DNA of 64,000 bases from Muscardinus avellanarius (GCA_963383645.1 OY726557.1:149845860-149909859), one strand, 5' to 3'; counted from the first letter of the stretch, positions 47,656 through 60,149 are shown. Notes: generated by a model from the sequence alone, not told the origin. Program-made: numbers and translations.

Positions 47656-47659
47656 TGAA

Positions 47660-48920
47660 AATCACTACTGGGAGAGTCTGCTCAGTTTCACCCTTCCCCA
47701 GCACTTCAGTTCCTCCTGGTGTACTCTGCAATATGTCCATGCTAGAACCTCCCTGCTCTCCCAGGGAGCTGGGAAGCAAATAGTTATTAGTAAATTTATT
47801 TCACTGAGCAGGAACAAAAAGTACACCATCAGCCCAGCCTCGAGTCTATTCTCTATTTATTCACAGCATGCACCAAAGGATAAGAAATTTCCTTGCAAGG
47901 ATTCCTTTGCAAGAATTAAGTTCATTTAAAACAAAATGTAAAAATTCATAAAATGAAAATGGGCCTAAGCCTCTTTGGAAAAGTGTTACCATTTTAAAAT
48001 GGAGTTTATATATTTACCACCTGACCTCATCGTCCCTTTATATACCAATCTTGAACTTTTCTTTCCAAAATATGTTTATTACCAGCTCATACCTTGGAAG
48101 TTTTTATAAGGCTTGGTTCTCTATTTAATTTTAATATCTAAATTTATTAAGTTGTTTCAATTAAATATATCCAGTAAGGATTAGGAAAGCTTCCTAAAAT
48201 GGAGTAAAGAGAAAAAAATACTTTAAAATTCTGATCTTCAGAGGTAGGAACAATTTGATCTCCTGGAATCATAATCAGACAAATAGGATTCTTCTGTTAA
48301 TAATGTTAGAGAAAGCCCCTTAATTAATTCTCTTTGTTCTCTGCTGTTATCATGGAAGAGAGATGAAATGAGAGAAATGAGATATTCCCCACTGATTTTT
48401 CTCTAATCATTGAACTTTTCAAAGTAGAGAACGCAGGAGGATTTTTATTTTTCCCTTTTCTTTGACCTCTGGCATAATTCCTTCTGAACAATATCCTCCT
48501 CAGGAGTCATCTTACCAAAGAGCAAGCTGCTTTCTTCTAAACCTACGGGCTATCTTATTTTTATTTTTTTTAAAGTTCTGCCAACATTTTCATGGTCTAA
48601 AAATACCTCATGTTCTGTTCTAAGTCCATTGTCTGCAAAATGACAGCAAAGCAAAAGGAATTTTACTAACCAGGCTATTCCTACTATTTCTGGCTATTCT
48701 ACATGGTGGTGGGGGGGAGTCTATGACTTCAGGCAGATAAAATATAGACTCTGTTTCTGTGGCTTCCTTTCTCTCCCTTGTAGTAGTTTCAATATTTTCT
48801 ATACTGCGGATTTTGGTGGAGAATTTTAAAACATATTTGTTTTAAACCTTTGTTGTGTTCCCAGATGTTCTAATTTAGGTGAGGAAAAATTGAAATCAGA
48901 TTTTTTTTTGTAAGCACTCA
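47660..48920. other. Unannotated stretch
   Basis: Unique-looking AT-rich sequence; nothing recognised. Confidence 0.5.
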
Positions 48921-48924
48921 TGTA

Positions 48925-49045
48925 ATACTGGCACAGTGTAGGGCAACTGTGATCCCAGTGATTCAGTAGGCTGAGGCAAAAGGACCTCAAATTCAAAGCC
49001 ATCCTGGCAAGTTAGCAAGCCCCAGTCTCAAAATAAAAAACAAAA
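48925..49045 (+). mobile_element. B1-type SINE fragment
   Basis: A diverged B1 head ('gtaggctgaggcaaaaggac') without an ID part, abutting the L1 end at 49050. Confidence 0.6.
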
Positions 49046-49049
49046 TTTT

Positions 49050-49832
49050 TAAACAAAATTTTTTATTGAACATAAATGGTATACATTTAAACTATACTTG
49101 GTACCCTCTCCCCCTTACCCCCATTTTCCCTTCCCCCCTCCCACCAATGGTTGTCCAGGTTAACCATGTCATATTCACAATTTTACACATATTCAGATGT
49201 AGACCCTCATTAATCAAGATCAGCCTTCCTCCTCTCCTATCTTTCCATTCAAACTTTGCTGATATTTCCCCTCCATTATCTGGAGTCCCACTGGTATACT
49301 CTATGTCCTCTAGTTTGGGCATATTAGAGGAAACATATGTACTTTCTCCTTCTGTGCTTGGCTGATCTTACTTAACATAATGTTCTCCAGTGCTTTCCAT
49401 CTTCTTGCAAATGATATAATTTTGTTCTTCTTTATGGCTAAATAGAATTCCATTGTGTGTATTTCCCAAAGTTTTGCTATCCATTAATCTGTTGATGGTG
49501 ATCTGGGTTGGTTTCATATTTTGGCTATTACAAATTGTGCTGCTATGAACATAGGTATGCATATGTTGCTGTATTTCTCTGAATTCAACCCCTTTGGAAA
49601 GATGCCCAGGAGTGGTATAGCTGGATCATATGGTGGATCTATTCTCACCTTTCTCAGGAATCTCCACACAGATCTCCATAGTGGTTGAACTAGTTTGCAT
49701 TCCCACCAACAGTGTAAAAGAGTTCCTCTTTCCCCACATCCTCGCCAGCATTTGTTGTTATTTGATTTCTTTATGCTTGCCACTCTGACTGGGGTTAGAT
49801 GGAATCTCAGTGTAGTTTTGATTTGCATCTCC
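49050..49832 (-). mobile_element. L1 3' end and ORF2 tail
   Basis: A reversed 3'UTR ('ttttttattgaacataaatg') is followed by ORF2 C-terminal sequence on the minus strand. 5'-truncated near 49832. Confidence 0.8.
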
Positions 49833-49854
49833 CATAAAAAATAAATTTTAAAAA

Positions 49855-49900
49855 AGGCTGGGGATGTAGCTCCAGTGGTAGAGTACCCCAGTATCAGACC
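49855..49900 (+). mobile_element. ID-type SINE fragment
   Basis: 'ggctggggatgtagctccag' is an ID unit start; short and isolated. Confidence 0.65.
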
Positions 49901-49936
49901 AGAGCAAAAAGAGAAAAGAAAACCCTCCAGTGATTT

Positions 49937-50133
49937 TGTACTGGGGATTGAACACCATGGACATTCTTCCCCTGAGCTACAGCCCTAGCAATTTTTATTT
50001 CTTTATTTTGAAATGGGGTCTTGCCAAATTACTAAGGGTCTCACAAAATTGCCAAGGCTGGCCTTGAATATGGAATCTTCTCGACTCAGCCTCTCAAATA
50101 CTGAGATCACAGGTATGTACTACTACATCCAGC
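49937..50133 (-). mobile_element. B1-ID dimeric SINE
   Basis: A reversed dimer: 'tactggggattgaacaccat' to 'actactacatccagct'. Confidence 0.8.
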
Positions 50134-50427
50134 TTCTGGTGATTCTAATGTACAAAGTTGAAAATTCCTAGAAGGCAAAATTATGGGATAAAGACTAAGC
50201 AATGGGGCCACAGCTCCAGACATACCCACCTACTATTTATTGTAACTTCAGACTGGGCTACTCTGCTTCTTGGCATTTTATATTTTGGAAGTCTGCTTTC
50301 TGCTTTTTTAAAGGAAAGAATTATGATTGCTTTTTTTCTAAAGAAAAGTTTGGAAAACACTGATAAGATGCAGAGAACTAACAGATCAAAAAGAAAAGTA
50401 TTTCAGTCATTTTAATCATTTTATTTT

Positions 50428-50630
50428 TTTTTCAGTACTAGAGATTGAGTTCAGGTGTATTCTACCTCCAAGGTACACCCCAGCCCCATTTTTTATTCTT
50501 CATTTTGAAAAAGTGTCCTACTAAGTTACAGAAGACCTCACTAAGTGGCTGAGGCTGGCTGTGAGCCTGCAATCCTCCTGTTTCAGCCTCCCAAGTACTT
50601 GTACTACAAGTGTGTGCCACCATACCCGGT
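50428..50630 (-). mobile_element. B1-ID dimeric SINE
   Basis: A reversed dimer: ID part 'ctccaaggtacaccccagcc', B1 head 'gtgtgccaccatacccgg'. Confidence 0.8.
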
Positions 50631-50634
50631 TCAT

Positions 50635-51220
50635 AAGCATTTTATTCTTAATGCATCAGGAAGATTAAGTATAAGAATGGAAAATTGAGTGATGGTTCTG
50701 TTTTATTCTGGGAGACCTTGGGTACAGTTGATGCTTCTATACTTGGATACAAAAGAGTAATTCTTTGAAGTCTTTAGAAAATGAATCTAGATAGTGCTCA
50801 GGAATGGTGAAGACTCTGACCCATCTGAAAATGCTGGATATCTACAGTTGCCAATGAAGACAAAGGGTGGGAGTCTTTGTAGAAAATGAACAGTATTAGG
50901 GCTCCTCAAGTTAATGGTTGCCACTAAATGCAGGGCTCCATCAAAAAAGAAAATAAAAGAGTATGACACAGCTCTATATACGTTCCACATATGTTAGTTT
51001 CCTTTTAAATGATGGGGTATTTGAAAAATATATGGATAGATGCTATAGAATTACAAGCGTGAAAATGACTCTCACCCCCAGCTTTTTCTTCTAGGGCTAA
51101 TGAATAATTTGGGAGGAATCCACAGTCCTGAAGCCCTCGTGGTCTTCTGCTTACAAAGGGTAACCTTTCAAACTAGTTTTCTTTAAAGATTATGTCATAA
51201 TAACTATAAAGATAGAACAT
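50635..51220. other. Unannotated stretch
   Basis: Unique-looking sequence before the old L1; nothing recognised. Confidence 0.5.
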
Positions 51221-51394
51221 TAATTTTTATTTAGAACATTGACTGAATAATAAGAATACACATTCATCTCATGTGCAAATGGAACATTCACCAGACTAGA
51301 CTCTTTGTTTGATTGTGTATGTTTTCTCTGACTACACAAAAATGAAGCTGGAAGTCAATAACAGAAAACATAATATCACTTTAATAATAGATAA

Positions 51395-51570
51395 TGCTGG
51401 GCCTGCTGAAACACACCTGTAATTACAGAACTTAGAGGACAAAGACAAGAGGATCTCAGGTCCAAGGCCAGCCTTCAATAACTTGGCAAGATCCTGTTTT
51501 ATAATAAAAGGGGCCAGAGGTGTCGCCCAGAATTAGAACGCCCCTGGGTTCAATCCTCAGTGCCAAAAAA
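51395..51570 (+). mobile_element. B1-ID dimeric SINE in old L1
   Basis: A diverged head ('gctgggcctgctgaaacaca') and ID part ending 'caatcctcagtgcc'. Confidence 0.75.
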
Positions 51571-52869
51571 ATAATAAATAATGGACAGGATATCTAGATA
51601 AAACACTAAATAAATATAGTCATTAGACAATATAAACCAACTAGATTTAACATAATTTCAGTAACATGGAAATTAAATATCACACTCTTAAGAATTGAAT
51701 AGGTTCAAGAAGAAATCACAAAAGAATTTATAAAATACTTTGAGATGAATGAAAATGAAAATATTGCATGCCAATACAGGATGCAGCAAAATGAGCTCTC
51801 AGAGGGAAATTTATAGCTATAAATTTCTAAAGTTAAAAATATTTAAAATCAATAATTTAAAACCTCTAAACAAAGAACGTCCAGAATCAGGTAGCTTTAT
51901 TGTTGAAACATTTGAAAAATTATTACCAATCTTTCTGAAAACAAAAGTAAAATCATATCTTTACTTTATAAATCCAGGATTACCTCTTGCCAAATCCAGA
52001 AAAGAGACATAATAATATCATATGAACACCAATATGGAATAAAGCCTAACACATCTAGATATGGGATAAAGTCCTACCACACTAAGTCCTAATGCACTGA
52101 ATCTAATAGCACATTAAAGGCATATACACCATGACCAAGTCATACTTATCTGGCAGTTCAACATTAGAAAATCCAACATTATATACCACATCAATAGAAC
52201 AATGGTAACAAAAAAAACATGATTACCTCAATTGATACAGAAAAGGTACATGACATAACAAAGCACTCTTGCATTGTAAAACTACTTTTATTCCCTTCCC
52301 ACCTGGGAATAGAAGAAACTTCCTTAACATGATAGAGGACATTGTCAAAACTACATAGCTAACATGATACTAATTATTCCTGAAAGACTTAAAGCTTTCC
52401 CCCTAAGATCAGAAAGAGGATTAAGATTCATCACTATTATTCAGCATTTTACTATATGTTCTACCAAGTCAATTTGACAAATAAAAAAAAGCAACCAAAT
52501 TGTAAACAAAGAAAGAAAACTATTTCTATTCACTGTTGGTCTTGCATATAGAAAATCTCAAAGAATCTATGAGGGAGTTATTATAGCTAATAAAATAATT
52601 CAGCAGTTGCAAGTATAAAATCAAATATACAAAAATTAGCTGTGTACCTATACACTAGAAGTGAACAATTTTCATAGTAATTTAAAAGAAAATGCTACTT
52701 ATAATAGTATCTAAAAGACTAATACCTAGGTATTAACATATCAATAAAATCAAAAGAAATATACAAATTCAATGCAAATTGTATCAAATTTCAATAGTCT
52801 TTTTTGCAGAAACATAGAAGTTGATCTTAAATTCGCATAAGGATCTTTGAATAGCAATACAGTATTGAG

Positions 52870-53206
52870 AAATGTATGAGTCCATCTAGGCTACTATAAC
52901 AAAATAACAGAATAGGTGGCTTATAAACAATAAAGATTTATTTCTTACATTTCTGAGGCTTGAAAGTCCAAAAATAAGGTATCAGCAGATTGGGTGTGGT
53001 GAAGACCTCATCCTTATAGAGGAAGATCGTCTCAATATAACCTCAGATGGCAGCAGAAGCAAGGGGGCTCTCTCTTGGACTTTCTTTATATATTATTTAT
53101 ACCTTTTGTGATGGTTCTGCCTAATGACCTAATCACTGCACAACACTACTCTTCCCAATGTCATCACCTTTGGGGTTCAAATTTTAATGTATAACGTGGG
53201 GTGTTA
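52870..53206 (-). mobile_element. MaLR-like solo LTR inside L1
   Basis: On the plus strand it reads as the reverse of the LTR type at 6706 ('ctactataacaaaataacag', 'gtggcttataaacaataaag'). L1 ORF2 sequence resumes on both sides. Confidence 0.6.
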
Positions 53207-53317
53207 AAAAGGAACAAAGTTGAGAGACTCAATATTCTTGATTCTAAAACTTCCTACAAAGCTACAATAATCATTACTGTGTGGTACTGACATGAGCAGA
53301 AAAACATAGACTAACAG

Positions 53318-53425
53318 TGAGTCTCACAAAGTAGCTGAGGCTGGCTTCGAACTTGTGCAATCCTTCTGTCACAGCCTCCCAAATACGGGGATTAAAAGCA
53401 TGCGCCACCACAAATAGCTGGCCAG
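53318..53425 (-). mobile_element. SINE fragment in old L1
   Basis: The reversed B1 head only ('gctgaggctggcttcgaact'). Confidence 0.75.
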
Positions 53426-53489
53426 TGGGTTTTTGACAAGAGTGCCAAGTTCATTCAGGGAAAAGCAGTCTCTCAAAAAGATGGTGTTG

Positions 53490-55974
53490 ACTTCAGGAAG
53501 ATGGCGACTGAGAAAAGCAGCGTTTATGAGCCCTGCTAAAACTCAATCTCTATTGCCACAAAAATCAGTGCTTTTCATAGCCAGAAAACACCATCAGCAG
53601 AGAAATAAAAAAATGTAAACGCAAGGGACAGAGAAAAAAAAGACTAGAAGAACAACCAGAGACCAGAAATCAAGCCCGCAATGCAGCAGCAGGGCCACGC
53701 CATCACCATCTTCCCTCGCAGCACCAGGATACAGAGAGGAAAGGTAAACAAGGAGCTGAAGTGAGCAGCTGCAGATCATTCGGGTGTAATTCAGCAGTTC
53801 TTTCAGCGCAAAGAACATCTAAAACTCCCAGTGGTCAAGCTCATCATGCCTTCCAGGGACTCAGAACAGAGCACAAAACCAGAAAAGAAATACACCAGTC
53901 TCACAGCTGAGGACGTGGCAGCAGTGCCATATTGGCAGCAGTGATAGCGAGTTCACCGCGCCCTCGACAGCTCCTGATCAACACGCACAATAACCGTGAG
54001 TGAAATTGTGGCCCCTAAAGGAGAAATCCCTGTACTGTACGCCCAGGGACTTTGATAATCTCCCTGGGTCTGAGATTTTGCAGTCCAACGAAGGAGTAGC
54101 AGCGGCAGAGATACCACACCCTAGTCACAGCTTCCCGTGGGAAAACGCCTAGCCCAGCACCCCCACAGTCTAGCGCAGACTCGATTAACTCCCTGGGTCT
54201 GAGACTTTGTGATACAACCCAGTAAAGGAGTAGTGGTGACTGAGATTACCACAGACTCGAGATACAGAGCACCCTAAGTGAAGTCGTAGTGACCCAGGGG
54301 AGGCACAAAATTCTGAAATCATAGGAAAGAGGAAAAACAATAGAGCAATGAATGCCCACAACCCCATATTATCAGAACCTGATAACAAATAAATTCAGAG
54401 ATCTTTAGAAGATCAAATCAGAGAAATAATACAGGACCTTCAAAAAGAATTTAGAGAGAGCCTAAAAGACATAAAGGATGCAATCACTTAGGTAAAGACC
54501 TCAATTCAAAGTATAAACAATTGATTAGACCACATGAAGAATAGAATCTCGCTCCTAGAAGATGATCACTCCAAAAATGAACACATAATTTATAACTTAG
54601 AAAAAAAATCAGACAGCAGGAATCTGACATTGAAGAAATATGGGCCCATTTTAAGAGAGCTAACCTAAGAATAATCGGATTAGAGGAGGGAAAAGAAGGT
54701 GAAACCAAAGGGATCAATAATCTCTTCAAAGAAGTAGTAGCAGAAAATTTTCCAAGCATAGAGCAAGAGGTTGATAACAGGCCCAGGAAACTTATAGAAC
54801 TCCCTTTAGACAGGATCAGAGAAGAGGTTCCCCATGCCACATAATTGTCAAAATGACCAATGTGGAAGCCAAGCAGAGAATCTTAAAGGCAACAAAAACA
54901 AAAGGCCAAGTGTCATTCAGAGGCAAACCAATTAGAATCACTCCAGACTTCCCGAAACAAGTCATGAGAGCCAGAAGGGCTTGGAGTAACATATTCCAAA
55001 CTCTGAAAGAAAACAACTTTCAGCCAAAAATTTCCTACCCAGGAAAACTTTCTATCTAGTTAGATGGGGAAATGAGAAGCTTCCATGACAAACAGAAACT
55101 GAAGGAATTTATGTCCTCAAAACCAGCACTAGAGAAAATACTCAAAGAGATTAACTACAAAGAAGAAATAGGTAACAAACACCAGAACCAGAGAAACAAG
55201 ATTTTCCATCCAGCAGACAACTAAGATTGGTTATCTTTGGAGATTCATCATTTATTTTAGTCTTTTACCTATTTCTAAATTGTATTGTTTGCTTTTATTG
55301 TTGCTAATTTTTAGGATTTCTATTTGGAATATTAATATACCTTCAGATATAGAATTTGGAAATATTTTATCTCATTCTATCAGTAATTTTTAACTCTGTT
55401 TACATTGTCTTTGAATGTACAATATTTTTTATTTTTTAGGAAGTTTGTTTGTTTATTCTGTTTTTGCCTGTGCTTTGAAATCATATCCAAGAAATCACTG
55501 CCAATTTCAGTGTTGTGAAGTTTTTGACCCATATTTTCTTCTAAAAGTTTATAGTCTTAAGATTTATATTGAGGTTTTTTATCTATTTTGAGTTAATATT
55601 TGTATATGGTGTTAGGTAAGGGTCCAACTTTATTCTTTTTCATGTAATTATTATTTTTCAACAATATTTAGTGAAAAGATTATTATTTCCTTCACCAAAT
55701 GATCTTGGAAACCTTGTCAAAAATAACTTGATCATATATGGAAGAATTTTTTTCTAGGCGTTTTATTTTACTCCACTGGTTTATATATCTGCCTTTATAG
55801 CAGTACTACACTGTTTCAATTATTGTAGCTTTATAAGGTTTGAAATCAGAATGTGCACATCTTCTAGCTTTGTTCTTTTTCAAGATTGTTTGGGGTATTT
55901 AAAGTTCATATTTCATGTTAGGTTAGATTTTTTCTGAAAAATAAATAAGTAAATGTAAGATAGTTTCACCTTAA
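53490..55974 (+). mobile_element. HAL1-like L1 chimera, copy B
   Basis: This has the same L1 5'UTR, defective ORF1 and inverted old L1 fragment as copy A, starting 'acttcaggaagatggcg'. It is flanked by aaaaagatggtgttg (53475-53489) and aaaaagatggtgctg (55975-55989), a clear 15-bp duplication with one mismatch. It interrupts an older L1 ORF2 exactly there. The end lies about 35 bases past an AATAAA word (about 55938), as expected for a polyadenylated transcript. Confidence 0.85.
54321..55224 (+). pseudogene. L1 ORF1 (broken), copy B
   Basis: Homologous to ORF1 at 22961-23874. The start codon is ATA (54321-54323), and stops and frameshifts occur in the coiled-coil part. The C-terminal part reads from about 54853. 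A TAG stop at 55057-55059 occupies the same codon as the TAA in copy A, and both copies share the downstream stop (55222-55224 here). The common internal stop suggests the source element was already unable to make a complete ORF1p. Confidence 0.8.
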
Positions 55975-56809
55975 AAAAAGATGGTGCTGGGACAGTTAGA
56001 TTTTCAATGCAAAAGAATATCTCATACCATATATGATAATTAACTCAAAATGGATCAATGACTCAAATACGAAATCAAAACTCATTAGATTCTTAGAGGA
56101 AAGTAGATATACCTTAATAACATTTGATATGGCCACAAACTTATTAAATTTTTATTTAATATCAAAAGCATAAACAACAAAAGAAAAATAGGTATATTTG
56201 GTTTCATCAAAATTAAAACATTTGTGCATCAAAGTATATTAATATTAAACTGAAAAAACAAGCTATAGAGTGAGAGAATATTTGAAAATTGCATATCTGA
56301 TTACAGAGTAATATCTAGAACATATAAAGAATTGTCTTTTAATAAAAAGACAAATAGCCCAATAAAAAGTGGGCAAAGGTCTTGAATAGACTTTTCTTCA
56401 AATAATTTTATACAGAGGCAAATATGTACATGAAAAGGATGCTCAGTATTATCACTAAAGAAATGTAAATCAAAACTACAGTGATAGGTCACTTCACAGG
56501 CACTAGAATACCTTTAATTAAAAAAACGTTTAATGAAAATAAGTGTCAATGAGGATACAGAGGAAGGATTAGAAGCCCACACACTTCTTGTGAGAACGCA
56601 AAGTTGTGCATCTGCCATGAAATATCATTTGGTTGTTCCTCAAAATTCTAAACATAAATGCGCCATGAGACCTAGAAATTTACTCCTAGGTTTATATCCA
56701 GAAGAATCATAAACAGGGGCTCAGGCAGACCTTGGGTGTCAGTGTTCACTGTGGTATTATTCACATAGTCAAAAAGGAGAAACAGTACAGTATCCTTCAA
56801 CAGATGGAT

Positions 56810-57016
56810 GTGTGGGGGGGTACTGGGGATGGAACCAGGGGCATTACCTCTGAGCTACACCCCCAGCCCTATTTTTTATTCTTTATTTGGAAAGAGGGTC
56901 TCAATGAGTTGCTGAGAGCCTCAGTAAGTAACTGAGGCTGGCTTCAAAACTATGCAATCCTCCTGTCTCAGCCTCCCAAGTACTGGAATTACAAGCATGT
57001 ACCACCATGCCTGGCC
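56810..57016 (-). mobile_element. B1-ID dimeric SINE (young) in old L1
   Basis: A reversed dimer with exact duplication caacagatggat at 56798-56809 and 57017-57028. Confidence 0.9.
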
Positions 57017-57478
57017 CAACAGATGGATTTTTAAAAATTTATTATACACATACAATAAAATATCATTAAGGTATAAAAAGAAATATCTTGATATATACTA
57101 ATAATATGGAAAAAGCCTAAAATATACACTAAGTGAAATAAATCGGACACAAAAGGACAAATAGTATATTGCCACTGACATTAATCTACATGAATCATCT
57201 AGATAGGTTAATAAATTGAGAAATAAAATAGATTAGAAGTTACCAGAGATGGAATGAAGAAATAATGGCAAGTTATTATTTATTGGGTACAAAGTTTCTG
57301 TTTGGGGTGATGAAATATTAAGACAGTTTTGGATGTAGGCAGTAGTTATGGCTGTACCACTTTCTGAGTTTGATCAATACCATGAAATTATACACTTAAA
57401 TATGGTTAAAATGACAACTTTTATGTTTTATATATGTATTACTAAAATAAAAGGTGATACTTTTAAAATAGAGAAACT

Positions 57479-57718
57479 TAGCCAGGCATGGTGGTGCACG
57501 CTTGTAATCCCAGCATTTGGGAGGCTGAGACCGGAGGATCACGGTTCAAGGACAGCCTCAGCTACTTCATGAGGCCCTCTGCAACTCAGTGAGACTCAGT
57601 TTCAAAATAAAGAATAAAAAATAGGGCAGGAGGTGTAGACTGGAAGTCAAATGCCCCTGGGTTCATCCCCAGACCCGCAAAATAAAATAAAATAAAATAA
57701 AATAAAATAATAAAATAA
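57479..57718 (+). mobile_element. B1-ID dimeric SINE with (AAATA)n tail
   Basis: A well-preserved head ('gccaggcatggtggtgcacg'); the tail has expanded to an AAATA microsatellite (about 57676-57718). Confidence 0.88.
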
Positions 57719-58189
57719 TAAAGAAACTGGTCTTCTTTTGTAATCTTTGGTTGTTTGTATAGAAAAGCAACACAATGAAATAAGTGGTAAGTATATATAT
57801 TCATATGTCATCTGTTAAGGGCAATACTTTAGGAGGTAACACCCTTTTAGCCACCCTGGTCTTCTTGAAAAATGATCACGTCTCACTGCTCACCCCTGCT
57901 TTTCATGGGAATAAAATGTGTAATGCATGGCTGGCAGCTTCTGACACTCTGGCTGCCTTCCTCAAATGACAAGTGTTATTTCAAGATAGGCTCTGCTGCA
58001 GGGCCCACAGCAGATACAGTTCCAGATGAATGCTGCTCTCTGTGAATTACTCGGCTGAATTTTCAAGTAGTAATGTGAAAGCTCACAAGAAATGTAAAGT
58101 TCTTAAAAATAATTTCACAACTTGTTGGTCTTAATTGGTCTATCTTTTCTTTACCTCCGCCCCCCCTGGATGGTCCCAGCCCTCAGCCT

Positions 58190-58365
58190 CAGATGACCTT
58201 ACTTCTTCTGTCTACACTCACCTCCCAGGTGACCTCATTCAGTCCCATGCCTTGAAAGAGCATCTATATGCTGATGACTCCAGCCTACATCTACCTACAG
58301 CCCAAACCTCTGTCCTGAATCCAGACTCATACAACTTTTTCATATTTTCCTTGACTTATTATTAC
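58190..58365 (+). mobile_element. L2 fragment (part 1)
   Basis: Words such as 'tatatgctgatgactccagc' are typical of the 3' half of mammalian LINE2. It continues beyond an inserted MIR. Confidence 0.7.
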
Positions 58366-58590
58366 CTAGTACTTACCTGGTGCCGTGTAAGATCGCATGC
58401 ACTTTGCATTTATTAACTCATTTCACCCAATGCAAGTGAACATATCCATTTTACAGATGAGGAAACTGAGAAGAGATTGAGTAAGTGAGCATCCAATGCT
58501 TAGACCACCAGGATGTGACAAGTCAGATTTGAAACAGGCAGCTGGGCTCTGGCATCCATGTTCTTAAGCAGTACACTGTGTTGTTCTCTG
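58366..58590 (+). mobile_element. MIR SINE inside L2
   Basis: The MIR core is seen as 'ccattttacagatgaggaaa' and the flanking 'tctggcatccatgttcttaa'. It splits the L2 sequence. Confidence 0.8.
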
Positions 58591-58599
58591 CATACATGG

Positions 58600-58974
58600 A
58601 TTATAGACATTACAAACTTGACATACCCAAAACTCACCACTGGGTTTATCATTAAAAGGGTCTCTATTTCCCAAGCTTCCCCAAATCAGTAAATGATATC
58701 CTCAGGCTTTCAGTTATGTATTCCAAAATATTAGTTGATCCTTGCATCTTTTCCTATGCTTAGAGTCCATATCCATCCCATTGGCAAGTCCTTCTCACTA
58801 CCTCTGCTGCTCCTTGGACCAAGCCATGGTCCCCTCTCTTCTGACCTCCTACCTGGCCTACAAGCTGTCACTCTTGCCTCCTCAACCTGCTTTCCACACC
58901 ACAGTCAGAGTGATCCTCTTAAATACAGCCGAGGCATGTTACTCCTCTGCTCAGGGCTCTCCATATCTAAGTAT
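58600..58974 (+). mobile_element. L2 fragment (part 2)
   Basis: L2 3'-half sequence ('agagtgatcctcttaaatac', 'ttactcctctgctcagggct') follows on from part 1. Interrupted by a SINE at 58991. Confidence 0.75.
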
Positions 58975-58990
58975 AAAATCCAAAGCCCAA

Positions 58991-59206
58991 GCTGGGCATG
59001 GTGGTGCATGCTTGTAATCCCAGCTCTTGGGAGGCTGAGACAAGAGGATCGCACAGGTTCAAAGCCAGCCTCAGCTACTTAGTGAGGCTCTCAGCAACTT
59101 AGTGAGACCCTGTTTCCAAATAAAGTATAAAATAGGTCTGGAAGTATAATCTGGAGGTAGAAAAAGCCCCTGGGTTCCACTCCCAGTACCACAAAAAAAA
59201 AAAATA
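58991..59206 (+). mobile_element. B1-ID dimeric SINE (young) in L2
   Basis: Duplication aaaatcyaaagcccaa at 58975-58990 and 59207-59222 with one mismatch. Confidence 0.9.
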
Positions 59207-59215
59207 AAAATCTAA

Positions 59216-59440
59216 AGCCCAACACCACTTTGTCCCTGCTGCCTTACACATGGGAAGAGAAATCTAGTCTCATTCTTTCCCTTGCTTATGCCATGCTTGT
59301 GTTACCTCCTTGCTGTTTCAGGAGTACACAAAGACTCTTCCTGCCCTTTCCCCTGCCTGCCTAACTCTTCCTGGCTCTTCTGATAAAATTGGGCTTTCTT
59401 ACCTACTTCAAGTCTTCACTCAATAATGCTTTTTATCAGA
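59216..59440 (+). mobile_element. L2 fragment (part 3)
   Basis: L2 3' sequence continues after the SINE ('ccttgctgtttcaggagtac', 'cttcaagtcttcactcaa'). A further scrap occurs at about 59840-59900 ('ctggaatgtaagtttcttga'). Confidence 0.7.
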
Positions 59441-59544
59441 GAGGACATATATAAACTAATTTTTCCTTGCCTCAATCTCTATCCTACTTATTCTACATTT
59501 TCAATTTTTTATATTTCTTCCTCTCCTTTCAAATTATTTATTTT

Positions 59545-59586
59545 TGTGTGTGTGTGTGTATGTGCACACGTGTGCGCGTGTGTGCA

Positions 59587-59626
<40 letters not shown>
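59545..59626. repeat. (TG)n microsatellite
   Basis: Interrupted TG/TGCG tract next to a SINE. Confidence 0.9.
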
Positions 59627-59628
<2 letters not shown>

Positions 59629-59818
59629 CAGTAGTGCTGGAGATTGAACCTATGGGCATTTTACTGCTAAGCTGCACTCTCTGCCCTATTTTATTTTTAT
59701 TATTAGCAAACAGGGTCCTGGTAAGTTGCTGAGGCAGACTTTAAACCTGTAATATTTTTGTTTCAATCTCCTGAGTATTCAGATTACAGGCATATACTAC
59801 CATGCTACCATGCCTGGA
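59627..59818 (-). mobile_element. B1-ID dimeric SINE with (TG)n
   Basis: A reversed dimer preceded by a long (TG)n tract at about 59545-59626, which probably grew from its A-rich tail. Confidence 0.75.
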
Positions 59819-60149
59819 TTTTATTATTTCTTAATGATCCAAACTCTTGCACCTGGAATGTAAGTTTCTTGAAGGCAGAGACTTTGAACAAACCTAAGAC
59901 AGCAAAAGTTTCCATCTGTTTCTTTATAGAGTCCTAGATCTTTTTAGAAAGGAAATCAAGATTGCAGAAACTAGAATATCATCAGAGGAGGTAGGGAGTT
60001 GGCTTCTATACATTCTTTCATCCATCTAACCATATAATGATTTACGGATGGCACTTATATAGGTTTCATTCTGTAAAATTTTCTCTTTTTGGAAATTTCT
60101 GTAGGGGAACAAAGTCTTCCAGATGTGCATAATACCTAAAGTAGGCATC

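Larger units (their letters stand above)
51225..57475 (+). mobile_element. Old L1 (ORF2 to 3'UTR) with five nested insertions
   Basis: L1 ORF2 remnants run from the endonuclease region (about 51225) through reverse transcriptase to a decayed 3' end near 57475. They are interrupted by a SINE (51395-51570), a MaLR-like LTR (52870-53206), a SINE fragment (53318-53425), HAL1-like copy B (53490-55974) and a SINE (56810-57016). Removing these leaves collinear L1 sequence. There are many stops and frameshifts. Confidence 0.8.
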
